Positions 36,268-45,306 of a stretch of 64,000 nt of DNA are shown here, piece after piece. The notes beneath the pieces were generated by a model. That model had not been told where the DNA came from and did no database searches. It was given only the letters and a program-made list of their open reading frames with translations. This DNA is from Microtetraspora glauca (lineage in GTDB: Bacteria; Actinomycetota; Actinomycetes; Streptosporangiales; Streptosporangiaceae), in NCBI GenBank assembly GCA_001570385.1, contig BBYL01000006.1, positions 372,001 to 436,000 on the forward strand, in the 5' to 3' direction. Numbering within the stretch: position 1 is the first letter of the stretch; the number at the start of each line of letters is the position of its first letter. The translations under genes and the position numbers were made by a program.

Positions 36268-37224
36268 GTGCCGAGAGTGAACACCGTCCTGGGGCCGATC
36301 CCGGCCGAGGAGCTGGGTCTCGTGGCCGTCCACGAGCACATCGGGTACGGCATGCCGGGCTCCGAGCTGGACACCAAGTGGTGGAAGACGCCGGAGCAGC
36401 GGTACGACGAGACCGTCCCGAAGCTGCGCAGGTTCCACGAGTACGGCGGCGGCACGTTCGTCGACGCGACCGGGATCTGCAACGGCCGCGACATCGACTA
36501 CTACCAGTCGCTGTCGGAGAAGACCGGCGTGCACATCGTCGCCTCCACCGGCTTCGTCGGCGGCGACACCGCCCTGCCGTTCTTCGCCCGGGCGAGCGTT
36601 GAGTACCTCGCGGAGCACTTCATCCACGAGATCACCGTCGGCATCGGCGACACCGGCGGCAAGGCCGGCATCATCAAGGTCGGCGTCAGCCGGGGCGGCC
36701 GGATGACCGACCTGGACAAGCGCATCTACCGCGCGGCCGCCCGCGCCTCCAAGGCCACCGGGGTCGGCATCCTGACCCACCTGGCCATCGACGCCGAGAA
36801 CGCGATCGCGATCTTCAACGAGGAGGGCCTTCCCCTCGACCGCGTGCTCTTCGGGCACGTCGACGACGGCGTCAACGCCGACAAGACCCGCGACACCTGG
36901 ATCGCCGAGCAGGGTGGCCGGATCGGCTTCGACACCTTCGGCTACGAGACCGAGCTCCCGGACCCGCCGTTCTGGGCCCGTCCGCGCAAGGAGCGCCTGG
37001 ACCACTTCCTCCGGTTCATCAGCGGCGAAGGCCGCATCAAGCAGGTGCTCGCCTCGGCGGACGCCAACTGCAGCCCGCTGGGCTGGCCGGGTGTGAAGGG
37101 CCACACCGTCAACTACATCTTCGAGGACCTCATCCCGGACCTCCGCGCCGCCGGTCTCGACGAGACCGCCATCAAGACGATCTTCGTCGACAACCCCGCC
37201 GACTTCCTGTCGATCAAGAACTGA
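36268..37224 (+). CDS. phosphotriesterase-family hydrolase (probable lactonase)
   Basis: 318 residues. All PTE metal ligands are present: HEH in VAVHEHIGYG, Lys in IIKVGVSRGG, His in ILTHLAIDA, His in FGHVDDGVN and Asp in ASADANCSP. PTE-like enzymes in catabolic operons hydrolyse lactones or carboxyl/phospho-esters with a binuclear metal centre. GTG 36268 lies 9-10 bases after AAAAGG; GTG 36259 is an alternative but too close to that site. It follows its metal-less paralogue by 50 bp and precedes a flavin monooxygenase, so oxygenation followed by lactone or ester hydrolysis is a plausible pair of steps. Confidence 0.85.
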   Translation: MPRVNTVLGPIPAEELGLVAVHEHIGYGMPGSELDTKWWKTPEQRYDETVPKLRRFHEYGGGTFVDATGICNGRDIDYYQSLSEKTGVHIVASTGFVGGDTALPFFARASVEYLAEHFIHEITVGIGDTGGKAGIIKVGVSRGGRMTDLDKRIYRAAARASKATGVGILTHLAIDAENAIAIFNEEGLPLDRVLFGHVDDGVNADKTRDTWIAEQGGRIGFDTFGYETELPDPPFWARPRKERLDHFLRFISGEGRIKQVLASADANCSPLGWPGVKGHTVNYIFEDLIPDLRAAGLDETAIKTIFVDNPADFLSIKN

Positions 37225-37245
37225 CAAGGACAAGGAGCCAGAACC

Positions 37246-38379
37246 ATGCACCCCTCCGACCTGAAGAACCTGAACATCGCCGTCGTCGGCGCGGGATACG
37301 CCGGCGCCGCATCGGCCAAGGCCCTGAGCCTCCTCGGCGCCACCGTCAACGTCTACGAGCAGGCGAGCCAGATCCGCGAGGTCGGCGCCGGCATCGGCCT
37401 GCGCCCGTCCACCATGGACCGGTTCCGCCAGTGGGGCATCATCGATGCCATCCAGAAGGTCAGCTCCGCGAGCGATTACTTCGAGATCCTCACCGCCACC
37501 AACGACCCGATCATGAAAGAGTCGTGGCCGGAGATCGACACCTTCGGTGAGACCACCCACCTGATCCACCGCGGTGACTTCATCGAGGCTCTCCTGGGTG
37601 TGCTCCCCGAGGGCATGGTGCACCTCGGCCACAAGCTGGAGAGCGTCAAGGACGAGGGTGACAAGGCGACGCTGACCTTCGCCAACGGCGAGTCGGTCAC
37701 CGCCGACCTGGTGGTCGGTGCCGACGGCATCAAGTCGGTCGTGCGTGGGCAGCTGTTCGGCGGCAATGAGCCGGTGTTCTCCGGCGAGCACGCCTACCGC
37801 GCGGTGATCTCCGTCGACGACGCCCACGGGATGGCGGTCGACGACAACCTCCGGATGTACATCGGCCGGGGCACGAAGATCTACCTCCTGCCGTTGCGCC
37901 ACCGCGACCAGGTCTCGTTCGACATCACCGCCCTGTGCCCGGACAGCACCTGGGCGCCGGCCATCACCAAGGACGACCTGCTGAAGACCGTCGAGGGTTT
38001 CGACGAGCGGATCGTGAACATCACCCGCGGCCTCGACATGGACGCCGTCAACTGCCGCGCGGTCTACGACATCGACCCGGTCGACACGTGGCACTCCGAC
38101 TCCGTCGTCCTCGTGGGCGACGCGGCCCACTCGATGCTTCACCACCAGGGCCAGGGCGCGAACTCGGCGATCCTGGACGCCGGCGCCCTCGCCGACGCCC
38201 TCAAGGAGGCCGACTCCGTCAAGGAGGCGCTGGCACGCTACCAGGCCACCCGTAAGCCGGTGACCGACGAGCTGCAGCGGATCTCGCGCCAGGGCTGGAC
38301 CGAGGACGAGATCAGCGACGTCTTCCCGGGCCAGAAGCCCGCGTCCCAGAAGCCCGCGTCCCAGAAGCCGAAGGCCTGA
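37246..38379 (+). CDS. FAD-dependent aromatic-type monooxygenase
   Basis: 377 residues, class A flavoprotein monooxygenase. Motifs: IAVVGAGYAGAASAKAL (dinucleotide fold), VVGADGIKSVVRG (DG), VVLVGDAAHSMLHHQGQGAN (GD). Close in layout to 3-hydroxybenzoate/salicylate hydroxylases; it inserts one oxygen atom into a phenolic or enol-type substrate using NAD(P)H. The C-terminus is a low-complexity tail of repeated ASQKP units (QKPASQKPASQKPKA) encoded by a 15-bp tandem repeat at about 38332-38370, probably disordered. ATG 37246 follows an AAGGAG site; the next gene starts 5 bp after its stop. Confidence 0.88.
   Translation: MHPSDLKNLNIAVVGAGYAGAASAKALSLLGATVNVYEQASQIREVGAGIGLRPSTMDRFRQWGIIDAIQKVSSASDYFEILTATNDPIMKESWPEIDTFGETTHLIHRGDFIEALLGVLPEGMVHLGHKLESVKDEGDKATLTFANGESVTADLVVGADGIKSVVRGQLFGGNEPVFSGEHAYRAVISVDDAHGMAVDDNLRMYIGRGTKIYLLPLRHRDQVSFDITALCPDSTWAPAITKDDLLKTVEGFDERIVNITRGLDMDAVNCRAVYDIDPVDTWHSDSVVLVGDAAHSMLHHQGQGANSAILDAGALADALKEADSVKEALARYQATRKPVTDELQRISRQGWTEDEISDVFPGQKPASQKPASQKPKA
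38332..38370 (+). repeat. 15-bp tandem repeat inside monooxygenase gene
   Basis: Unit GCGTCCCAGAAGCCC at 38341-38355, repeated at 38356-38370 with one change in the last base, preceded by a partial copy (CAGAAGCCC, 38332-38340). In frame; adds ASQKP units to the enzyme's C-terminus. Confidence 0.85.
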
Positions 38380-38383
38380 CGCC

Positions 38384-39304
38384 ATGCCCCTGCACCCCGA
38401 CATCGCCCGCGTCGTCGCCGGCCTGCCGGCGCCGCCTCCCGGTCCGCTGAACCCGGAGGCGATGCGCGCCGGCGACGAGTCCCAGGTTCCGCCCGTGGCC
38501 GACCGCCTGCCGCTCCACTCCGTCGAGGACCTCACCGCGCAGACCGCTGTCGGCCAGGTCCCGGTGCGGGTCTACACGCCGGTCGACGCCGAGGCGTACG
38601 GCCTGCTGGTCTACTTCCACGGCGGCGCCTTCTTCCTCGGCAGCCTGAACACCCACGACCACGTCGCGCGGTCGCTGGCGAAGGAGACCGGGCTCAAGGT
38701 GGTCTCCGTCGGCTACCGCCTGGCGCCCGAGCACGCCTTCCCGGCCGGCCTTGAGGACTGCTACGCCGTGGTCCGATGGGCCGCCGAGAACGGCGAGCGC
38801 CTCGCATGGGACGGTGCCACTCTCGCCATCGCCGGTGACAGTTCGGGCGGCACGTTCGGCGCCGCCGTCGCCGGCATGGCGCACGACGACGGCTTCGACC
38901 GGATCACCCACCAGGTGATGTTCTACCCGTCGCTCGACCTGGACTTCGACGTCGACCGCTACGCCTCGCTGCGCGAGAACGCCGTCGGCTTCGGCCTGGA
39001 GACGGCGGGGCTGAAGCCGTTCAACGCCTTCTACCTCGACAGCGGCGCCGACCCGGCGGATCCCCGCGTCTCCCCGATCAAACGGGCGGACCTCACCGGG
39101 CTGCCGCCGGCGCTGATCATCACCGGTGAGCTCGACCCGCTGCGGGACGAGGGCGAGCGCTACGGCCAGAAGCTGAAGGACGCCGGCGTGGACGCCACCG
39201 TCAGCCGGTACGCCGGCGCGGGGCACGGATTCGTGCAGCACTTCTCGTGGATCCCGGAGTACCACCGGGCCTACGCGGAGACCCGCGACTTCCTCGCGCG
39301 CTGA
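38384..39304 (+). CDS. alpha/beta hydrolase, HSL-type esterase
   Basis: 306 residues. Hormone-sensitive-lipase (family IV) features: oxyanion-hole FHGGAFFLGS, YRLAPEHAFPAGLEDC, nucleophile IAGDSSGGT, catalytic Asp in TGELDPLRDE and His in GAGHGFVQ. A cytoplasmic carboxylesterase likely acting on an ester intermediate of this pathway. It starts 5 bp after the monooxygenase stop. Confidence 0.9.
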   Translation: MPLHPDIARVVAGLPAPPPGPLNPEAMRAGDESQVPPVADRLPLHSVEDLTAQTAVGQVPVRVYTPVDAEAYGLLVYFHGGAFFLGSLNTHDHVARSLAKETGLKVVSVGYRLAPEHAFPAGLEDCYAVVRWAAENGERLAWDGATLAIAGDSSGGTFGAAVAGMAHDDGFDRITHQVMFYPSLDLDFDVDRYASLRENAVGFGLETAGLKPFNAFYLDSGADPADPRVSPIKRADLTGLPPALIITGELDPLRDEGERYGQKLKDAGVDATVSRYAGAGHGFVQHFSWIPEYHRAYAETRDFLAR

Positions 39305-39337
39305 CGCGCCGATCCCACGGATCTCGAAAGGAGAGCC

Positions 39338-40276
39338 ATGTCCGCAGTGAAAGTCCATCCCCTCGTGTCGCCGTGGGGTCGGTTCGGTCTCTACAGCTTC
39401 TTCATCGACGCGCCGGAGCCGGCCATCGTCGACACGGGGATCGCCTCCTCGCCCACCGAGGGCATGGCCCCCGCGCTCGAGGCCATCGGGCGCCGCATCG
39501 AGGACGTGCGCTGGATCCTGCTGACCCACGGCCACATCGACCATGTCGGCGGCGCCCACGCTCTGTGGGAACTCACCGGCCGGCGCGCGCAGGTGGTCAT
39601 CCACGAGGCCGACGCCCCGATGCTGCGCTCGCGCCGGGCGCACGTGGACGAGTACCTCGGCGGGCGGGGGCGGTATCTGAACGACCCGGAGGGCGCGGCG
39701 AAGGTGACGGCCGCGGCCGACGCGGTCATCTCCGGCGAGATGGAGCCGACCATGCTCGTCAAGGGCGGCGAGACGATCTCGCTCGGTGGCGACGTCACCG
39801 TCTCCGTCCACTCGATCCCCGGCCACACGCCGGGGTCGGTCGCCTACGCCGTCGACGGCCGGCGCTCGGTCTTCGTCGGTGACGCCGTCCAGGTGCACGG
39901 GGCCGCCAACGGCTTCCCGGGCTTCGCGGACCCGGTCGCCTACCGCACGAGCCTGGAATACCTGCGCGACGAGATCCGCCCGCGGCACCTCTACCTCGGC
40001 CACCCCTACCGCCGCACCGACGGCACGCCGTATGGCGTCGAGCTCGACGCGGCGCAGGCGGCGGAGGCGCTCCGAGAGAGCCTCGACATCGAGGGCCGGG
40101 TCAGCAATGCGGCCCACGACTGCCTGTGCGCGGGACTCCAGGTGACGGACTCGGCGTACTCGCCCTTCGCACACGTGGCCCAGGAGGTCGACTACACCGC
40201 CGACCCCACCCTTGAGCCGTCGCCGTTCTTCACGTCGATGCACGGCTACCGCACGCACTTCAACCGGAACTCGTGA
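39338..40276 (+). CDS. MBL-fold metallo-hydrolase
   Basis: 312 residues. Complete metallo-beta-lactamase fold metal motifs: THGHIDHVGG (HxHxDH), PGHTPGSVAY, FVGDAV and YLGHPYRR. These bind two metal ions, typically zinc. MBL-fold enzymes hydrolyse lactones, thioesters and similar bonds; in this operon a lactonase or thioesterase step is plausible. The last ~60 residues carry two Cys (DCLCAG). ATG 39338 follows AAAGGAGAG. Confidence 0.88.
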   Translation: MSAVKVHPLVSPWGRFGLYSFFIDAPEPAIVDTGIASSPTEGMAPALEAIGRRIEDVRWILLTHGHIDHVGGAHALWELTGRRAQVVIHEADAPMLRSRRAHVDEYLGGRGRYLNDPEGAAKVTAAADAVISGEMEPTMLVKGGETISLGGDVTVSVHSIPGHTPGSVAYAVDGRRSVFVGDAVQVHGAANGFPGFADPVAYRTSLEYLRDEIRPRHLYLGHPYRRTDGTPYGVELDAAQAAEALRESLDIEGRVSNAAHDCLCAGLQVTDSAYSPFAHVAQEVDYTADPTLEPSPFFTSMHGYRTHFNRNS

Positions 40277-40294
40277 AAGAGGAGCCTCGCATCC

Positions 40295-42031
40295 ATGGCT
40301 GACTTCCAGACCGTCCAGGCGGGCCAGGACAAGATCGCCGTCCGCAAGGATCTCCGCGTGCCGATGCGCGACGGCATCACGCTGGCCGCCGACGCCTACC
40401 AGGGCGTCGACGACAAGCCGCGTCCGGCGCTCGTGGCGCTCAGCCCGTACGGCAAGGAGTTGCAGGCCCTCGCGCTCACGACGCCGCCGCAGCGGCGCCC
40501 CAGCCCGATGTGGGACGGCTGCATCGAGGCCGGTGACATCGCGCGCGTCGTCAAGGAGGACTACGTCCACGTCATCGGCGACCTGCGTGGCTCCGGCGCC
40601 TCCGAGGGCGAGCACATCGGCAACTACAACGCCGGTGGCGTCTCGCTCGGCCAGGACGCGTACGACTTCATCGAGTGGGTCGCGGCGCAGCCGTGGTGCG
40701 ACGGCAACGTCGGCATGATCGGCATCTCCTACTTCGGCTCGATGCAGGTGCTGGCCGCGGCCGAGCGGCCGCCGAGCCTCAAGGCGATCTTCGTCAGCGG
40801 CGGCCACTACGACTTCTACGAGACCACCTATCACGGCGGCGTCATGTGGTTCATGCCGCGCGCCGCCCGCGAAGGCCGCGGTGGCGACTCCGGCTGGGCC
40901 TTCACCGATCGCGTCACGTCCCGCATGCTCGAGACCTACTCCCCGGAGGAGATCAAGGAGCGCGTCGCCAAGCGCCTGCGGGACCCGGACGTGGCCGCCT
41001 GGCCGAACCTGGTCCACGTGCTGAACTACCCGAAGAACCACGAGGCGTGGTTCGACATCGTGATGAACGAGGTCGACGGCGAGTGGTACGAGGAGCGCAA
41101 CCCGGTCACGCTCGCGCCCAACATCGACATCCCGGTCTGGCTCCAGATCGACCAGGGCCGCGGCTGGACGATGGACGGCACCATCGAGGTCTACAACTCG
41201 CTGAAGGGCCCGAAGAAGCTCGACATCGGCCCCTACCCGCCGATGCAGTCGCGCCCCTTCATCGAGGAGCACGACAAGATGTTCCGCTGGTACGACTACT
41301 GGATCAAGGGCATCGACAACGGAATCATGGACGAGCCCGCCGTCACCGTCTTCGTCGAGGGCTCGCGTGAGGTGGTCACCGGCGCCCAATGGCCGCCGAA
41401 GGACGTGGAGTACACGTCGCTCTACCTCCGCCCGCGCCGAAAGCTCTCCTTCGAGTCCGAACTCATGGGCGCCGAGTACGCCGCCCCGGACGGCTTCTAC
41501 CAGGCGCCTCTTACGGTGACCGACAAGGTGGAGATGCTGAGCTGGAGCACGGCTCCGTTCGACGAGCCCACCGAGATGATGGGTCAGGGCGCGGCGCACA
41601 TCTTCGCGGAGATCGACCAGCCCGACACGAACTTCATCCTGCGCATGTGGGACGAGGCCCCGAACGGCAGGCGTCAGCTCATCACGACCGCCTACCTCAA
41701 GGCCTCGCACCGCGAGCTCGACGAGGAGCGCACCACGGAGGGCAACCCCTACCACCCGCACACCCGCGCGGTGCCGGTCGAGCCGGGGAAGATCGAGGAG
41801 TACGTGCTGCGCGTCTACCCGTTCGCGGCGACGTTCCTGCCCGGTCACAAGCTGGTCGTGGAGCTCTCCAACGACGAGCCGCTGGCAGACGAGCACAACG
41901 CCCTGCTGCCGCCGGACGCGTTCCACCTGCCGGTGGGCCGCCCTGTCACGCACAAGATCTACCGTGACGCCGCCCATCCGTCCCGGCTCGTGCTGCCGTT
42001 CACGACGCGCACCGCGGTGGAGAACAGGTAG
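40295..42031 (+). CDS. CocE/NonD-family serine hydrolase
   Basis: 578 residues, X-Pro dipeptidyl-peptidase / cocaine esterase-like family. N-terminal alpha/beta domain with VPMRDGITLAADAY and nucleophile motif GMIGISYFGSM; C-terminal jelly-roll (PepX_C) from about residue 380. The usual GPWxH segment that carries the catalytic His reads GPYPPMQSRP here, with the nearest His in IEEHDKMF, so the subfamily may use a shifted triad or act differently. It probably cleaves an ester or amide bond of the pathway substrate. ATG 40295 after GAGGAG; the thiolase remnant begins 7 bp after the stop. Confidence 0.85.
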   Translation: MADFQTVQAGQDKIAVRKDLRVPMRDGITLAADAYQGVDDKPRPALVALSPYGKELQALALTTPPQRRPSPMWDGCIEAGDIARVVKEDYVHVIGDLRGSGASEGEHIGNYNAGGVSLGQDAYDFIEWVAAQPWCDGNVGMIGISYFGSMQVLAAAERPPSLKAIFVSGGHYDFYETTYHGGVMWFMPRAAREGRGGDSGWAFTDRVTSRMLETYSPEEIKERVAKRLRDPDVAAWPNLVHVLNYPKNHEAWFDIVMNEVDGEWYEERNPVTLAPNIDIPVWLQIDQGRGWTMDGTIEVYNSLKGPKKLDIGPYPPMQSRPFIEEHDKMFRWYDYWIKGIDNGIMDEPAVTVFVEGSREVVTGAQWPPKDVEYTSLYLRPRRKLSFESELMGAEYAAPDGFYQAPLTVTDKVEMLSWSTAPFDEPTEMMGQGAAHIFAEIDQPDTNFILRMWDEAPNGRRQLITTAYLKASHRELDEERTTEGNPYHPHTRAVPVEPGKIEEYVLRVYPFAATFLPGHKLVVELSNDEPLADEHNALLPPDAFHLPVGRPVTHKIYRDAAHPSRLVLPFTTRTAVENR

Positions 42032-42037
42032 TCGACC

Positions 42038-43031
<994 letters not shown>

Positions 43032-43035
<4 letters not shown>

Positions 43036-43727
43036 GCAAAGCGCAGATCTTCGCATCGCCGGACGAGGCGGTGAGTGTCGTCAAGGACGGCGACACCGTT
43101 CTGGTGGGTGGCTTCGGATTCGCCGGCATGCCGTTCGACCTGATAGACGCCCTGATCCGGCAGGGCGCGGGCGACCTCACCATCGTGTCCAACAACGCCG
43201 GCAACGGCGACGTGGGCCTGGCCGCCCTGCTGAAGGCCGGCCAGGTGCGGAAGGTCCTGTGCTCCTTCCCCCGGCAGGTCGACTCCTACGTCTTCGACGA
43301 CCTCTACCGCCGCGGGGAGATCGAGCTCGAGGTAGTCCCGCAGGGCAACCTCGCCGAGCGGATGCGGGCGGCCGGGGCGGGCATCGGGGCGTTCTACTGT
43401 CCGACGGGCGTCGGCACGCCGCTTGCCGAGGGCAAGGAGACCCGCACGATCGACGGACGTGACTACGTCCTCGAGTACCCGATCAAGGGTGATGTCGCTC
43501 TGATCTCCGCTCACACCGCCGACACGATGGGCAACCTCGTGTACCGCAAGACCGCCCGAAACTTCGGCCCGGTGATGGCCACGGCCGCCACGACGACCGT
43601 CGTCCAGGTCTCGTCGATCGTGGATGCGGGGCAGATCGACCCGGAGGTCGTCGTCACCCCGAGCATCTACGTCGACCGCGTGGTCCAGGTCGAGCCGCGT
43701 CACTACACCGTGCAGGGAGCCCGCTGA
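43032..43727 (+). CDS. 3-oxoacid (3-oxoadipate-like) CoA-transferase subunit A
   Basis: 231 residues. Class I CoA-transferase alpha subunit: VKDGDTVLVGGFGFAGMPFDLIDAL (shown here for its GGFG loop), LTIVSNNAGNGDVGLAALL, GAFYCPTGVGTPLAEGKE and VDRVVQVE at the end. With subunit B it should activate 3-oxoadipate or another 3-oxoacid with CoA from succinyl-CoA. GTG 43032 follows GGAGGA and overlaps the thiolase stop by 4 bp; it overlaps subunit B's ATG by one base. Confidence 0.9.
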
Positions 43728-44365
43728 TGCCGCTCAATCCCGACCAGCTCGCAGCCCGGGTCGCCCAGGACATCGAGCCGGGCAGTTTCGTCAACCTCGG
43801 CATCGGTCAGCCCACCAAGGTCGCCGACCACCTTCCGGCCGAGATCGGCGTCGTCCTCCACACCGCCAACGGCATGCTGGGCATGGGCCCCGCGGCTGTC
43901 GGCGACGAGGTCGACCCTGAACTCACCAATGCCGGCAAGGTGCCCGTCACCGAACTGCCCGGAGCCGCGTATTTCCACCACGCAGACTCCTTCGCCATGA
44001 TGCGTGGCGGCCACCTCGACGTGTGCGTCCTGGGTGCCTTCCAGGTCTCGGCGAGCGGTGACCTCGCCAACTGGGACACCGGCGCGCCCGGCTCGATCCC
44101 CGCCGTCGGCGGCGCGATGGACCTGGCGATCGGCGCCAAGCGGGTCTACGTGATGATGACGCTCTTCGCGAAGAACGGCAGTCCGAAACTCGTGCCCACC
44201 TGCACCTACCCCCTCACGGGCGTCGGCTGTGTCAGTCGTGTTTACACCGACCACGCCGTATTCGAGATCACCCCCGATGGCGTCCGCGTGCTCGAGTCGT
44301 TCGACACTTCCGTCGAGGAGCTTCGCGCCCGGCTGGAAGTCCCGCTCGTGGTCGACGTCCGCTGA
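43727..44365 (+). CDS. 3-oxoacid CoA-transferase subunit B with catalytic Glu replaced by Ala
   Basis: 212 residues, full length. Beta-subunit features are all present (NLGIGQPTKVADHLP, NGMLGMGPAAVGDEVDPELTN, FHHADSFAMMRGGHLDVCVLG, TYPLTGVGCVSRVYTD) except one: the invariant SENG/TENG motif that carries the Glu forming the enzyme-CoA thioester reads HTANGM (codon GCC at 43865-43867, residue 47). By family knowledge Glu-to-Ala here should abolish transfer. The reading frame is otherwise undamaged, so this is recent, or the protein has another role. Last gene of the operon. Confidence 0.85.
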   Translation: MPLNPDQLAARVAQDIEPGSFVNLGIGQPTKVADHLPAEIGVVLHTANGMLGMGPAAVGDEVDPELTNAGKVPVTELPGAAYFHHADSFAMMRGGHLDVCVLGAFQVSASGDLANWDTGAPGSIPAVGGAMDLAIGAKRVYVMMTLFAKNGSPKLVPTCTYPLTGVGCVSRVYTDHAVFEITPDGVRVLESFDTSVEELRARLEVPLVVDVR

Positions 44366-44446
44366 CTCACTCGATCGCCTCGGTGGGCTCATCCACGAGT
44401 ACGCGCAGGTCGCGTAGGGTGGCCGACCTTCCGGCACCCCGGAGCC

Positions 44447-44937
44447 TCAGCCCGGGCCGAACCAGCGGGTGAGGGCCGTCTTCAGGCTGTCGGGGTCCGC
44501 GCCCGCCCAGGCGACGTAGCCGTCGGGTCGGATAAGCAACGCGGGTGCTGGGGAGTCCTCGGCGGTTGCGGTCACGCGGCGCACTCGGTCATTCCAGGGC
44601 TCCAACGTCCCCCCGGCGTGAAACGGAAGCGGTCACTCGGCCCGATCAGGGCCGTCCGGTCGACGACGTTGTCGTCGCTGGTGCCGGGGAAGGTGATTCC
44701 TGCCTGCTTGCGAATCAGGCTGCCGCCGCCGTCGCAGCCGACGAGGTATCGGGCCGTGAAGGTCGTCTCGGTGCCGTCCGAACCGCGTGCCACGACGTCG
44801 ACCTGGTCATCGGTCTGATCGAAGGACAGCACGTCCCAACCTCGTCGGACGTCCGCGCCGAGTTCTGCCGCGCGCTCATCGAGCACACGTTCGAGATCGC
44901 GCTGGTTGACCGGCAGGAGATATCGGGTTCCCCTTGC
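44447..44937 (-). pseudogene. FAD-dependent monooxygenase remnant (5'-truncated, internally deleted)
   Basis: Middle part of a PheA/TfdB/MhpA-type flavin monooxygenase in one frame (from TRYLLPVNQRDLERVL through YLVGCDGGGSLIRKQAGI to RFTPGG, about 44937-44610), then the C-terminal piece in another frame (PWNDRVRRV, PALLIRPDGYVAWAGADP, ending RWFGPG at stop 44447). The FAD-binding N-terminus and roughly half of the protein between the two pieces are missing. Non-functional. Confidence 0.75.
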
Positions 44938-44961
44938 CGAGCGCGCGCAGCGGCAGCGGCA

Positions 44962-45135
44962 TTCACCTACGAAGCTGTCGCCGCCCGCGCCGGCACGAGT
45001 CGTCCTGTTCTCTACCGGCGCTGGCCGCAGCGCGACGACCTGCTGCTGGCCACTCTCACCAAGTTCTGGCGGCTGATCGCGGTGCCCGACACCGGCAGCC
45101 TCCGCGAGGACGCGATCGGCCGCCGTCGGATGTGA
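44962..45135 (+). pseudogene. TetR-family HTH remnant
   Basis: Fragment FTYEAVAARAGTSRPVLYRRW, PQRDDLLLATLTKFW and PDTGSLREDA is the second half of a TetR DNA-binding domain plus the next helix. It lacks the start of the HTH and the whole ligand domain. It lies head to head with the monooxygenase remnant: both are cut at their 5' ends at 44937-44962, as if one deletion removed a divergent promoter and both gene starts. Confidence 0.7.
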
Positions 45136-45306
45136 CATGTGATACTTCCTCGTCCGCCGATTCTCGGCCGCTCCGCCCGCGGCTCGCGCTGCCGTTGCGG
45201 TCGGCGGTTCGCCCCGATGGCCTCGTACTCGCCGCCGGACGGCGGGGCTCGTCGAACCCGGCCACCTGCCGGAACCGCGCCGCAGGGCCGGGTGTAAGCA
45301 GGAGGT

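Noticed and set aside
36109..38535. 808-residue minus-strand open frame
   Set aside because: Antisense to the phosphotriesterase and monooxygenase genes; Val/Asp/Gly/His-rich with no recognisable fold.
38312..41977. 1221-residue minus-strand open frame across four operon genes
   Set aside because: No domain, His/Arg/Val/Asp-rich shadow composition, and it runs opposite to four genes with complete catalytic motifs.
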